Source of the DNA: Alteromonas sp. CI.11.F.A3
Lineage (GTDB): Bacteria; Pseudomonadota; Gammaproteobacteria; Enterobacterales; Alteromonadaceae
Assembly (NCBI RefSeq): GCF_032925565.1
Contig: NZ_CP136708.1
Span: 1,550,001-1,614,000, forward strand
DNA length: 64,000 bases
Direction: 5' to 3'
The position numbers and the translations under genes are program-made. A model generated the notes under the pieces. It searched no databases and was not told the DNA's origin. It worked only from the letters and a program-made list of their open reading frames with translations. Of this stretch, positions 7,739-16,668 are shown one piece after another (within the stretch, counting starts at the first letter, position 1; the number at the start of each line of letters is the position of its first letter).

Positions 7739-10700
7739 ATGTTCATCAGAGCAAATTATAAGAAAAGCATTATTGCTGCATCACTGGTACTAGCCTTGTC
7801 AGGTTGTAACGACGATGATAAAGAAAATGTTATTGTAAATGAAGAAGAGGCGGTTAATGAAGAGGTCGTTAATGTTGTCCCCGTCGCTCAAGCCGGTGAG
7901 GATGCAACCGTTGATGAGAATACGCAGGTTACACTATCCGGTAGTGGTATTGATGATGACGGTACAATTGCATCCTATAGTTGGGTGCAAACCGAAGGCG
8001 TAGCGGTGACGTTAACCAATGCCGACCAAGCTTCTGCTGAATTTACCGCCCCAGATGTGAAACCTTCCGAAACACTTACGTTCGAACTGACTGTTACTGA
8101 TGATGCTGGGGCGACTGCCACAGATAGTGTGTCTGTCACAGTTACTCACATCAACGCATCGCCGACAATTTCAATATCAGCACAAGAAGTAGAAGAGAAA
8201 GAGGCTCACTCTATTGATGCGGTAGCTGAAGACGACGGTGAAATTGCCAGCTATTTGTGGGTTCAAACGGGCGGTACCGAGGTTGAGCTAAGCGGGGCGA
8301 CTACCGCAACGCTTTCCTTTGTTGCACCATCAGTAGAGGGCGATGAAACTTTATCCTTTGCCCTTACCGTAGAAGATGATGAAGGTGAGACGACGACCGA
8401 AACGGTTAACGTAAATGTACTCCAGAAAAACGTAGAATTGACGTTAGTAGGGCTAGTGACTGATTCCCCTATTATTGATGCAAACGTTGTTATTAACGTG
8501 GGTGATGAGCAACAGGAAGTGACAGCCGGTAGTGATGGAAGTTATACCGCCACACTGAGTGTGGATGACGATGCGACTGATAAAATGGTGTCGATTGTAG
8601 CCAGTGGTGTAGGATCGCAAACGCAAGCTAAACTTATGTCAGTGCTGGGGTCGGTTGAAGCACTCAATGAGGCTTCTACTGGTGATGGCGAGGTAACGAA
8701 AGATGATTTTTTCGGCGTGAATGTGACCAACGTTACCACTGCAAACGCCGGTTTAATGCAGCGAGAAAATCTGGGCGCCCCCATCGTTGATGACGAAACA
8801 CTAGCGGCACTGAATCTTCGAGTTTCACAACAAGAGAAATTTGCGCTAGCCACCGCGATTAAGGTGGCAATAGATAAAGCGGGCGATGATGCCAGCCTAG
8901 CCCTTCCTGACGGTATAGTTGATACGCTAGCACTAGCCCAAAATCCCGAAGCTTCCACAGCCTATATTGAAACCATTGAAGATACCGAGGCTTATGCGTC
9001 AGCTTACGAAGAAATTATTGCAGACCCAGAGCTAGTAGATAGTGATTTAGACTCATCGGTTACCACCTACTTTTTGCTTGATTACTACAATCCTTTAATT
9101 AGTTATCCTGGCAAAAAGCTTACGTTAACCAGTGATACGACGGCGACTTATAGCAACTATTTAGGCACGTTTGAAGCTGAACGATTTAGCGATAACAGTG
9201 AGATGACGTTGGAATTTGATGAGGGCGTTTATCGGTTCTCGCAAAGTGAATTTGTCGACGTTAACGGGGTTATTCAGGAAGTTGAAGTAGGATATGATTA
9301 CCATGAAATCACTTTTTTACCGCTAAGTGAGCAAGATGGAGTAGTAACGTTTGAAGTGACGTCGCTTTACTCAAAGTATTACCCCAATGGTGAATTGGAA
9401 GACATTCACAATATTATCGATGATCCTTCGCAAGTTACGGCAATTACCTTAAATAACGCCACAGAAATTACCATTGATAGTGCCGACAATAAGGCGTTAT
9501 CACTACCCGTGACTTCTTCTTTTTTTGAACCTGATAACAATAACTTATTTACCTTCAATTGGTCTTCAGACACGTTTGAATTTAACGAAGACGGGACGGG
9601 TAATACCCGTGTTGTCGATAATGATTTTACATGGGTGAAGCAACCTTACGGGTTAAAACCTGATATCAACGAACTTGTCATTACATTTGATGACGGAACA
9701 ACACTGTCTTATGTGCAGCTAACCGACTCAAGCGACAATAATCTTTATGCGGTTAGCGGAATCTCGTCAGACGGACAACGCGATTCATATAAAGTAGATG
9801 CTGGAGGCGCGATAACCGATGAAGATAAGTTCGACGTGGCATCTGTACCCGGTATCTATACTTACGCCTTTGATGGAGACAGCCTTAATGAATTTTGGTG
9901 GGAGCTTTGGCCGAATGGAAAGGCCTATACCATTGAAGTCGGTGATTACAACGGTGACGGCAAAATTTCAACAGAAGAAATTTTGGTGATGTATGGTAAT
10001 TGGTCAGTGGAAGCGAATGGGGAACTACAAATAAATCGCTACCGCTTTACTGACTATAGTTGGCCTGGTTGTTTCAACGAATCTGCGGATTGTTACTTAT
10101 ACAACAGTCGAACATGGTCGGTATTTGCTCAGGTTGGCGATGCCTATCATATTACAAATCTGCACAAATTTGATTTCAATCAACAAGATGGCAGCAGCGG
10201 ATTCGATGGCATCGTTGATTACTTTACTCAAGATAACCGCCGCGTGTCTAAGCAGGCGAACCGTCCTGTAACCGTAACACTGCCTGAACACCCGCACTTA
10301 CCAGCGCTACCCCCTCAAGCATTTGTGAACTTAGTAGTACCCTCAGATTTCATAGGTACAACAATCTATGGTGTTGAGCAAAACGGGTTGTATACGGTAG
10401 AAGACGCATCAATAGCATTGAGCCTAGAAGCCGACGATACGTATACGCAAACCTTCGAAGGATTACCGCAAGGCCGTGAAAGTGGAAGTTACCTAGTTGC
10501 AGCAGATAACAGTATTCTTCTACAGGCAGAAGATGTTACGGCGCCGAATGCACTTCAAGCATTCTTGCTAGCGTCTGACGGCGTTGCGATTGGCGCTTAT
10601 CTAGGTGCGCCAGTTCCGTTTTTTGAAACTCAGCAAGAGGCTGATGATTATGAAACGGTGTTAAGAGACGGAACTTCAGTTGCTTCGTTTGATTCGTTAA

Positions 10701-11041
10701 AAGATAAGAGTCTAGTGTTGGTAGACGCATCACAAAACGGTGAATGGTCTGCCACTTATTTACAGTTTGATGGCACCAATGTGGTCATCTATACCGACAG
10801 CACTTACTCAGAAGTAGACAATAGTTTCGCCTATGCGTTGAATGATGATGGGAGCATAGATATTGACGGTAGATTGTATCTCTCTTTGAGTACTACTGGA
10901 TTCTCGGTATTCGTTTCTGATGAAGGAGAGGGTGATTATATTGACTTCAACTATCTTTTTGAAGATACGACACTAGCGGCTCAGTTCGTTGAAAATGCGA
11001 ATAATGTGCGTGCGACGGCAGAGCAGTTGGGTGACAACTGA
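7739..11041 (+). CDS. Large PKD/Ig-like repeat lipoprotein with a calcium-loop motif
   Basis: This 1100-residue acidic surface lipoprotein starts at an ATG preceded by AAGGAAG. It has a lipoprotein signal peptide with lipobox LSGC (Cys23), followed by Asp residues. Two PKD/REJ-like Ig modules lie at about 45-137 and 138-230 (each with A..QxxxE...L.G...D.DG.IASY.WVQT and a D..G.T.T..V.VxV ending). A carboxypeptidase-regulatory-like beta module follows at about 235-285. Around residues 735-746 is a DYNGDGKISTEE loop, which fits an EF-hand/dockerin-type calcium site. The rest is beta-rich with repeated short acidic strands and no recognised enzyme domain. The likely location is the outer membrane or cell surface; an adhesin or binding role is inferred. 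It ends at a terminator at 11074. Confidence 0.75.
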   Translation: MFIRANYKKSIIAASLVLALSGCNDDDKENVIVNEEEAVNEEVVNVVPVAQAGEDATVDENTQVTLSGSGIDDDGTIASYSWVQTEGVAVTLTNADQASAEFTAPDVKPSETLTFELTVTDDAGATATDSVSVTVTHINASPTISISAQEVEEKEAHSIDAVAEDDGEIASYLWVQTGGTEVELSGATTATLSFVAPSVEGDETLSFALTVEDDEGETTTETVNVNVLQKNVELTLVGLVTDSPIIDANVVINVGDEQQEVTAGSDGSYTATLSVDDDATDKMVSIVASGVGSQTQAKLMSVLGSVEALNEASTGDGEVTKDDFFGVNVTNVTTANAGLMQRENLGAPIVDDETLAALNLRVSQQEKFALATAIKVAIDKAGDDASLALPDGIVDTLALAQNPEASTAYIETIEDTEAYASAYEEIIADPELVDSDLDSSVTTYFLLDYYNPLISYPGKKLTLTSDTTATYSNYLGTFEAERFSDNSEMTLEFDEGVYRFSQSEFVDVNGVIQEVEVGYDYHEITFLPLSEQDGVVTFEVTSLYSKYYPNGELEDIHNIIDDPSQVTAITLNNATEITIDSADNKALSLPVTSSFFEPDNNNLFTFNWSSDTFEFNEDGTGNTRVVDNDFTWVKQPYGLKPDINELVITFDDGTTLSYVQLTDSSDNNLYAVSGISSDGQRDSYKVDAGGAITDEDKFDVASVPGIYTYAFDGDSLNEFWWELWPNGKAYTIEVGDYNGDGKISTEEILVMYGNWSVEANGELQINRYRFTDYSWPGCFNESADCYLYNSRTWSVFAQVGDAYHITNLHKFDFNQQDGSSGFDGIVDYFTQDNRRVSKQANRPVTVTLPEHPHLPALPPQAFVNLVVPSDFIGTTIYGVEQNGLYTVEDASIALSLEADDTYTQTFEGLPQGRESGSYLVAADNSILLQAEDVTAPNALQAFLLASDGVAIGAYLGAPVPFFETQQEADDYETVLRDGTSVASFDSLKDKSLVLVDASQNGEWSATYLQFDGTNVVIYTDSTYSEVDNSFAYALNDDGSIDIDGRLYLSLSTTGFSVFVSDEGEGDYIDFNYLFEDTTLAAQFVENANNVRATAEQLGDN

Positions 11042-11073
11042 TTGCCTAATTCCTAAATTAACTTTGAATAATT

Positions 11074-11097
11074 AAAAGGGCCTGACGGCCCTTTTTT
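11074..11097 (+). terminator. Rho-independent terminator after the PKD lipoprotein
   Basis: AAAAGGGCC (11074-11082) pairs with GGCCCTTTT (11087-11095) around a TGAC loop, and the T-run continues to 11097. It separates the lipoprotein gene from the small-peptide genes that follow. Confidence 0.85.
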
Positions 11098-11227
11098 ATT
11101 ATTAATGGTTAAATCTGCTCGATAACTAAGCCGAAGATCAGTATTTTACTTTATTAACTGTTAGTAAGCTTTCCTTGCTAGACAACACTAGCGAATTAAT
11201 TGAATACTTAAAAAGGAAAGCAAGCAT

Positions 11228-11521
11228 ATGAAACAACTCACTGAATTAGAATTAAATGAAGTGGCTGGTGGCTACGAATGGGAGCAAATCGGCGTGGGTA
11301 TTGCTATGGTAGGGCTAGGTATTGCTATTGTATCTACCGCTGGATTGGCAACCGTTCCTATTGCCTTGGCGGGCGCAGCAACGATAGGTGAAATTGGGTT
11401 AGGTGCAGCAGGCATAGGCCTAGCTGGTATGGGAGGCTTTGCCGCAGGCGGAGGCATCGGTGGCAGCTCTAGCAGCTCAAGCAGTATGAAAATGCAAGAA
11501 TCTGAAACTGAAGACGAATAG
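11228..11521 (+). CDS. Double-glycine leader peptide, bacteriocin/RiPP-like precursor
   Basis: This 97-residue protein starts with a textbook double-glycine leader, MKQLTELELNEVAGG, matching the LS.xEL..V.GG pattern cut by C39-peptidase ABC exporters. Cleavage after Gly15 would release an 82-residue peptide beginning YEWEQIG. The mature part is Gly/Ala/Ile-rich with two hydrophobic stretches and many GxxxG-like spacings. It ends in a seven-Ser run and an acidic tail. This composition recalls colicin V/class II microcin-type peptides and pore-forming class IIb bacteriocins. A strong AAAAAGGAAAG precedes the ATG. No immunity protein, C39 transporter or modification enzyme is recognisable in the window. 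Confidence 0.65.
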   Translation: MKQLTELELNEVAGGYEWEQIGVGIAMVGLGIAIVSTAGLATVPIALAGAATIGEIGLGAAGIGLAGMGGFAAGGGIGGSSSSSSSMKMQESETEDE

Positions 11522-11529
11522 AGCCAACT

Positions 11530-11829
11530 ATGTATAAAGTCATTGTGAGTGGAAATAATATTGATACCGTATCTGCACTAAAAGTGCTACGTACGCTGGT
11601 TGATTTACCGCTGTCGAAGGTGATTCAAATGGCGAAAGCCATTAGCTCACTTGAGCGCTTTACCTTAGTAAGTGGTGTTGATGAAGCGTATGCTCAGCAA
11701 TTAGCGCTTGAACTCACCAATGTTCAAGTGGATGCCAAAGTCGAGCCTTGTGATACTGACGAGCGGGTAGTAAGGGTTCCGCTGGCGCAGCATCGAAAGA
11801 AATGGCGTTTATTTGGCTTGCTTAAATGA
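11530..11829 (+). CDS. Small protein resembling the ribosomal L7/L12 C-terminal domain
   Basis: This 99-residue protein begins 8 bp after the leader-peptide gene, so the two are co-transcribed. Its first 75 residues follow the L7/L12 C-terminal pattern: a first strand (YKVIVSGNN), helix with VSALKVLRTLVDLPLSKVIQMAK in place of K..VIK.VR..TGLGLKEAK.LV, then a strand and VDEAYAQQLALELTNVQVDAKVE in place of the final AE.....LE.AGA.VE. A basic tail (HRKKWRLFGLLK) follows. It has no signal peptide or membrane span. The similarity is by eye. A function beside a GG-leader peptide is unknown; immunity, chaperone or precursor-binding roles are all open. Confidence 0.55.
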   Translation: MYKVIVSGNNIDTVSALKVLRTLVDLPLSKVIQMAKAISSLERFTLVSGVDEAYAQQLALELTNVQVDAKVEPCDTDERVVRVPLAQHRKKWRLFGLLK

Positions 11830-11889
11830 CTCTCTAACGGTCAGCAATAACACTGACCGTATTCTGCCTACTTGTAGAATTACTCCGCG

Positions 11890-13554
11890 CTAGGAATGAG
11901 TGCTAGAGGGCACTAAAGCCAGTGCTACCGCTTCTGCTACGCGAATGCCATCAATACCTGCAGACCAGATGCCTCCTGCATAGCCTGCCCCTTCGCCTGC
12001 CGGGTACAAACCCTCAATATTCACGCTCTCGTAGTGTTTATCACGTTTGATACATACTGGTGATGAAGTACGGGTTTCAACGCCGGTTAGCATACCATCA
12101 GCCTTAGCAAAGCCTTTGATTTGACGATTAAATGCGGGAATGGCTTCGCGGATAGATTCGATAACAAAATCAGGAACGACTTTACTTAAATCTGTCAGGG
12201 TAATACCTGGTGTATAAGAAGGCTTTACGTCACCCACTTCTTCGCTTGGTTTGCCAGCTAAAAAGTCGCCAATAAGCTGCGCTGGTGCGTGGTAGTTTTC
12301 GCCGCCAACTTTATAAGCCAATTCCTCCAGTTTACGCTGAAGATCTATGCCCGCCAACGGGTGTTCTGGGTAATCTTTTTCAGGGGTAATACCTACCACA
12401 ATAGCGCTGTTGGCATTTCGTTCGTGACGAGAATATTGGCTCATGCCATTGGTGACTACGCGGCCTGGTTCAGATGTTGCAGCCACAACAGTTCCACCTG
12501 GACACATACAAAAGCTGTATACAGTACGGCCATTTCTACAGTGGTGCACAAGTTTGTAATCGGCTGCGCCCAAAATAGGGTTTCCAGCGTTATCGCCAAA
12601 TCGACAGCTGTCGATCATGCTTTGTTCGTGTTCAATTCTAAAACCAATTGAGAAGGGCTTAGCTTCTATGTACACACCTTGGTCATAAAGTGATTGAAAT
12701 GTATCGCGCGCGCTATGGCCTATTGCCATAATCACTTTGGTGCAGGGGAGGTAGCTACCGTCAGATAAGAAAAGCCCTTTAATTTTATGGCTTTTTGAGT
12801 GTTCATCTGCACCAGAGCTGTTTGTATCAGCACCAGGGCTGTCTAAATCCAAACGTTCTACCCTAGTACTGAAGCGAATTTCACCGCCAAGAGAAATGAT
12901 CTGCTCGCGCATTTTCTCTACCATGCTCACCAGTTTAAACGTACCAATATGCGGCTTACTCACATACATGATTTCTTCAGGGGCGCCAGCAGCAACAAAT
13001 TCATTCAGTACCTTACGGCCATAATGCTTGCGATCTTTTACCTGACTATATAGCTTGCCGTCAGAAAAAGTGCCCGCGCCGCCTTCGCCAAATTGTACAT
13101 TCGACTCTGGGTTTAAGGGTTGTTTACGCCAAAAACCAAAGGTGTCTTTGGTGCGTTCCCGAACAGCTTTGCCTCGCTCAAGTACAATGGGTTTAAAACC
13201 CATTTGTGCCAAAATCAGCGCAGCGAATAGACCGCAAGGCCCAAGACCAACCACCACTGGACGGTCTGTAATATCACTCGGTGCAGTGGCAACAAACTTA
13301 TAACGCATGTCAGGGGTTAATCGCACGCTGGTATCTTTGGCGAATTTTTCGAGCAGCGCAGCTTCGTTTTCTACCGCTACATCAAGGGTGTAAATAAGCT
13401 GGATGTCTCTATTGTTACGCGCATCGTAACCTCGTTTAAATACCGTGGTTTCAAGAAGCATCGATTTGGTGATTTGAAGCTTATGTAAAATTGCGTTTTC
13501 TATCGCAACTTCATCGTGATCTAGCGGTAATTTAATATCGGTTAAACGTAACAT
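11890..13554 (-). CDS. NAD(P)/FAD-dependent oxidoreductase, COG2509 type
   Basis: This 554-residue cytoplasmic flavoprotein has an FAD-binding Rossmann motif at about 98-130 (VVVGLGPCGLFAALILAQMG...ER), a QFGEGGAGTFSDGKL segment near 155-170, and a C-terminal FAD-closing motif GLYPAGEGAGYAGGI...AGIDGIRVAEAV. The order and spacing match the uncharacterised FAD-dependent dehydrogenases of COG2509, related to BaiN/HI0933 flavoproteins. The N-terminal 90 residues form the extra domain usual for that group. The substrate is unknown. The gene is monocistronic and convergent with the small-peptide operon. Confidence 0.8.
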   Translation of the reverse strand: MLRLTDIKLPLDHDEVAIENAILHKLQITKSMLLETTVFKRGYDARNNRDIQLIYTLDVAVENEAALLEKFAKDTSVRLTPDMRYKFVATAPSDITDRPVVVGLGPCGLFAALILAQMGFKPIVLERGKAVRERTKDTFGFWRKQPLNPESNVQFGEGGAGTFSDGKLYSQVKDRKHYGRKVLNEFVAAGAPEEIMYVSKPHIGTFKLVSMVEKMREQIISLGGEIRFSTRVERLDLDSPGADTNSSGADEHSKSHKIKGLFLSDGSYLPCTKVIMAIGHSARDTFQSLYDQGVYIEAKPFSIGFRIEHEQSMIDSCRFGDNAGNPILGAADYKLVHHCRNGRTVYSFCMCPGGTVVAATSEPGRVVTNGMSQYSRHERNANSAIVVGITPEKDYPEHPLAGIDLQRKLEELAYKVGGENYHAPAQLIGDFLAGKPSEEVGDVKPSYTPGITLTDLSKVVPDFVIESIREAIPAFNRQIKGFAKADGMLTGVETRTSSPVCIKRDKHYESVNIEGLYPAGEGAGYAGGIWSAGIDGIRVAEAVALALVPSSTHS

Positions 13555-13769
13555 AATAATAGGTACTCTTGGCTTTGCCGGACGGCCTCTCCGTCAGGGC
13601 GCGCGTATGGTAAATCAGCAACAAGACTAATACTAGCTGCAATCACGGGTAAGCAGTGGGTTAATTAGCTTATTTACCCTAGAATAATAGAGTAAAAAGA
13701 AATTTGAGTTTTACACAGGCTAATTTAAACTTGGCACCCTGAAATAATAACCCAAGCATGTAGGTGCAA

Positions 13770-14096
13770 ATGACCTTTGTAGTGACAGACAATTGCATAA
13801 ACTGTAAGTACACAGACTGTGTTGCAGTATGCCCAGTAGATGCATTCTTTGAAGGACCTAATTTTTTAGCCATAGATCCTGCTATATGTATCGATTGTGC
13901 GCTATGTGTACCTGAATGTCCTGCCGACGCCATTGTTCAAGACACGCACCTCACTGATGCGCAAAAACCGTATTTGGCCATCAACGAAGCGCTTGCCGCG
14001 AAATGGCCTAACATCATCGAGCTTAAAGCGCCGCCTGAAGACGCCGATGTATGGAATGGTGTGCCAGATAAACTCGCCTTGCTTGAACACGAATAG
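13770..14096 (+). CDS. fdxA: 7Fe ferredoxin, [3Fe-4S][4Fe-4S], FdxA type
   Basis: This 108-residue electron carrier is closely similar to Azotobacter-type ferredoxin I. The cluster cysteines are visible at 9, 12, 17, 21 (CINCKYTDCVAVCP) and 40, 43, 46, 50 (CIDCALCVPEC). C9, C17 and C50 would hold the [3Fe-4S] cluster; C21, C40, C43 and C46 would hold the [4Fe-4S] cluster. The C-terminal extension (NIIELKAPPEDADVWNGVPDKLALL) is also conserved in this family. I chose the ATG at 13770 instead of the GTG two codons earlier, because family members start M-[AT]-F-V-V-T-D-N-C. It leads a methyltransferase gene in the same direction. Confidence 0.9.
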   Translation: MTFVVTDNCINCKYTDCVAVCPVDAFFEGPNFLAIDPAICIDCALCVPECPADAIVQDTHLTDAQKPYLAINEALAAKWPNIIELKAPPEDADVWNGVPDKLALLEHE

Positions 14097-14159
14097 CGTG
14101 CCCGATTAATAAACAACAATGCACCTGTGCGCTTCGTCTCCTAAAACGGAAGAAATAGA

Positions 14160-14963
14160 ATGTTGAAACTGGATGATGTTAAAAAGCTGCATCAGAAAAA
14201 ATACCGTAGCCAATTCGGCTTTTATTTAGTGGAAGGCGAGCATTTGGTATTGGAGCTTGCTAAGACGATAAATGCTCATACTAGTGAAAAGCCAAGTGCA
14301 GAATCTATCACGCTTTACATCACCGATGACTTTGAACAAAAGGCGAGGGCACTTGATTCGGGTTTTACGGTTGTAAACGTCACCCAAAAGCAAATGTCAC
14401 AGCTAAGTGATACTAAAACGCCGCAAGGTATTATTGCCTGTGTGCCACTGCCTAGCCCTACAGCTAGCGCAGCCAATACTCTAGAGAATGCGTCGAACAA
14501 AGGTTCTAAACAAGAGCTTAAACATACAGGTAAGCAGCGCTATGTGTATCTGCACGAAGTTCAAGACCCAGGAAATTTAGGCACCATAATAAGAACATTA
14601 GCCTGGTTCGATAATTTCACCTTATTACTAAGCCCCAACAGTGTAGACCCTTTTAATTCTAAAGTGGTGCGTTCAAGTATGGGGGCAATCTTTCACGTGC
14701 CTATTGAATTAGACGTGAGCCTAAACGCATTACAATCCCGCTTTAGCCGGTTTGCCTATTTAGATATGGCAGGTGAAGCCGTTACCGCATCGTCGTTTTC
14801 AGATTTCGACTGCTACTTATTTGGTAATGAGGCCCGCGGCGTGCCTAAATCGGCGCTTTCTCAGTTTAATGCCGAGGCGTACACCATAGCCGGCAGTGGT
14901 AAGATAGATTCACTTAACTTGGCCAGTGCCGTGAATATGTGTGTTTATGAGTTGTCCCGTTAG
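14160..14963 (+). CDS. TrmH/SpoU-family RNA 2'-O-methyltransferase
   Basis: This 267-residue SPOUT-class methyltransferase has the three family motifs: motif 1 DPGNLGTIIRT (about 140-150), motif 2 LFGNEARGVP (about 220-230) and motif 3 IDSLNLASAVNMCVYEL near the C-terminus. An N-terminal L30e-like substrate-binding domain covers about 1-100 (KKYRSQFGFYLVEGEHLV). These proteins methylate a ribose in rRNA or tRNA using S-adenosylmethionine, binding it in a deep trefoil knot. The precise target nucleotide cannot be told. A low-complexity Ser/Ala/Asn insertion separates the two domains. Confidence 0.85.
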   Translation: MLKLDDVKKLHQKKYRSQFGFYLVEGEHLVLELAKTINAHTSEKPSAESITLYITDDFEQKARALDSGFTVVNVTQKQMSQLSDTKTPQGIIACVPLPSPTASAANTLENASNKGSKQELKHTGKQRYVYLHEVQDPGNLGTIIRTLAWFDNFTLLLSPNSVDPFNSKVVRSSMGAIFHVPIELDVSLNALQSRFSRFAYLDMAGEAVTASSFSDFDCYLFGNEARGVPKSALSQFNAEAYTIAGSGKIDSLNLASAVNMCVYELSR

Positions 14964-15141
14964 CCTTTTGCTAAGGTTAATCAAACATATATTCACCCCA
15001 CTGCGACAATACGCAGTAAACTCATTATTGAAAGATTAATGCGGCTTAGCGTTATTCGCTGGTTCCTCATTAGCTTGATAACAACCTAGACATTAGCAAA
15101 GTACTAATAGCTTGGTATCACACCCGAAAAGGATAATAACA

Positions 15142-16149
15142 GTGGCCTTACAATGGTTTCCTGGGCACATGCACAAAGCCCTTAAAGAGATTAAGGAATC
15201 GCTTAGTCAGGTAGATGTACTGATTGAGGTGCTTGATGCACGCATCCCGTTTTCAAGCGAAAACCCAGAGATTGCAAAATTACGAGGCGATAAGCCGTGC
15301 ATAAAAATTCTCAATAAGTACGACTTGGCCGACCCGGAAATAACGGCGCAGTGGCAAGCATACTTGGAATCTGAACGTGGGGTTAAAACCCTTACTACCT
15401 CTAGCGATAACCCTGCTAGTAGTAAACAAGTGATGGGGCTGATTAAAACCATTTGTGCGCACAAAGACGTGCAGCATAAAGCGATTAAAGCCATGATCAC
15501 GGGAATTCCAAACGTAGGGAAGTCTACCCTTATAAATATTTTGGCCGACCGTATTATTGCTAAAACGGGTAACGAGCCAGCGGTGACGAAAAGCCAGCAA
15601 CGTATTAATTTAGGTGATGGCATTGTGCTTTTCGATACCCCAGGGGTGTTATGGCCAAAGCTAGAAAACCCTAATTCTATTTATCGTTTAGCCTCTTCGG
15701 GTGCTGTTAAGAACACCGCCATGGAATATGATGATGTAGGGTTTTACGCAGCGGATTACCTAATTAAAGCGTATCCTGAAGTGCTAAAAACGAATTACAA
15801 ATTAGAAGACATTCCCGATACTGAAATTGAGTTTCTAGAAGCCGCAGCGAAAAAGCGGGGCGCGATAATGACTGGTGGGCGCGTAAATCTTCACAAAATA
15901 TGTGAAGTATTATTGAACGAACTGCAATCAGGTAAATTAGGTAGAATAACCCTAGAAACCCCTGAAATGATTGAAGCAGAAAAACGTGAAATAGCAGAAG
16001 CGGCAGCAAAGAAAGCGGCTGATAACGCCAAGCGCAAGCAACGGTTCAAAGATGGCTCGCTTACGCCAGATAAAAAAGCTAGAAAAGAAAAACGAAATGA
16101 AAAGCGTGAAGCACAAAGTATAAGAATGAAAAAAAACGTGAAGAAGTAG
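15142..16149 (+). CDS. Ribosome biogenesis GTPase, YlqF/RbgA-like
   Basis: This 335-residue circularly permuted GTPase has its G motifs in the order G4-G1-G3. NKYDL (G4) is near 60, GIPNVGKSTLIN (G1) near 125 and DTPG (G3) near 170. The start ALQWFPGHMHKALKEI is the hallmark of YlqF/MTG1 proteins. The C-terminus is very basic (KKARKEKRNEKREAQ...KKNVKK), which suits rRNA binding. I chose the GTG at 15142 rather than the upstream TTG, since AAAAGGA sits 8 nt before it and the family starts there. The TAG stop is in frame with the transglutaminase-like ORF that follows. Confidence 0.85.
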   Translation: MALQWFPGHMHKALKEIKESLSQVDVLIEVLDARIPFSSENPEIAKLRGDKPCIKILNKYDLADPEITAQWQAYLESERGVKTLTTSSDNPASSKQVMGLIKTICAHKDVQHKAIKAMITGIPNVGKSTLINILADRIIAKTGNEPAVTKSQQRINLGDGIVLFDTPGVLWPKLENPNSIYRLASSGAVKNTAMEYDDVGFYAADYLIKAYPEVLKTNYKLEDIPDTEIEFLEAAAKKRGAIMTGGRVNLHKICEVLLNELQSGKLGRITLETPEMIEAEKREIAEAAAKKAADNAKRKQRFKDGSLTPDKKARKEKRNEKREAQSIRMKKNVKK

Positions 16150-16182
16150 CGCGCGCAAAAGCATAGCGCAGATAGTTTTGTT

Positions 16183-16668
16183 GTGGATTTAAGCGAGCCC
16201 AGTACGAAAGCGTTCGTTGCTAGCTATCAACAAGCTTATGCCGATGTGCCTTTTAAGTTAGAGCATCTTGCAGCCTTTGTTGATGGCTATATTGTTGACC
16301 CAAACTATATTCACGGTTTTAACATTGCTTCGGTGGTTGCCAGCCAACGCAGCGGTGATTGCACAGAATATGCGGTACTGACAGCGGCATTGGCTCGCTC
16401 TTTAGGTCTATCTGCAAGAGTCATTATTGGTACTGTCATTTTTGAGCAAACTGACCATGTCAATGCGTTTGGGCACGCTTGGACTGAAGTGTGGCATGAT
16501 GGACAATGGCACATTGTAGATTCAGCCTTATATCGCTCAGATGCAACACAGCAATTTTATTTGCCAGCCTCTGAATTAGACAACGAAGGGCCGGGTTATG
16601 GGATGGGGCTTGCTAGGGCCTTTGTACTTATGCCCGAGAAACTTGATTCACTTCGTAGTAGGCCCTGA
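16183..16668 (+). CDS. Transglutaminase-like (cysteine-protease fold) domain protein
   Basis: The 161 residues cover little beyond one transglutaminase-like core. The putative triad is visible: Cys in SGDCTEYAVL (about 62), His in GHAWTEVW (about 95) and Asp in HIVDSALY (about 109). It probably acts as a peptidase or amidase. No signal peptide is seen. The start is uncertain: the first plausible codon is the GTG at 16183, it lacks a clear Shine-Dalgarno, and the frame is open back to the TAG of the GTPase gene 12 codons upstream. Translation coupled to the GTPase gene, or a remnant of a longer protein, are both possible. Confidence 0.6.
   Translation: MDLSEPSTKAFVASYQQAYADVPFKLEHLAAFVDGYIVDPNYIHGFNIASVVASQRSGDCTEYAVLTAALARSLGLSARVIIGTVIFEQTDHVNAFGHAWTEVWHDGQWHIVDSALYRSDATQQFYLPASELDNEGPGYGMGLARAFVLMPEKLDSLRSRP

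Noticed and set aside
8542..8958. Minus-strand open frame of 138 codons inside the PKD lipoprotein gene
   Set aside because: It is Ser/Thr-rich antisense shadow of the acidic repeats with no start signal.
12289..12651. Plus-strand open frame of 120 codons
   Set aside because: It lies wholly inside the COG2509 flavoprotein gene on the opposite strand, whose protein is clearly conserved in type.
13581..13595. GACGG/CCGTC hairpin upstream of the COG2509 gene
   Set aside because: It has a short 5-bp stem with no T-run and no matching context.
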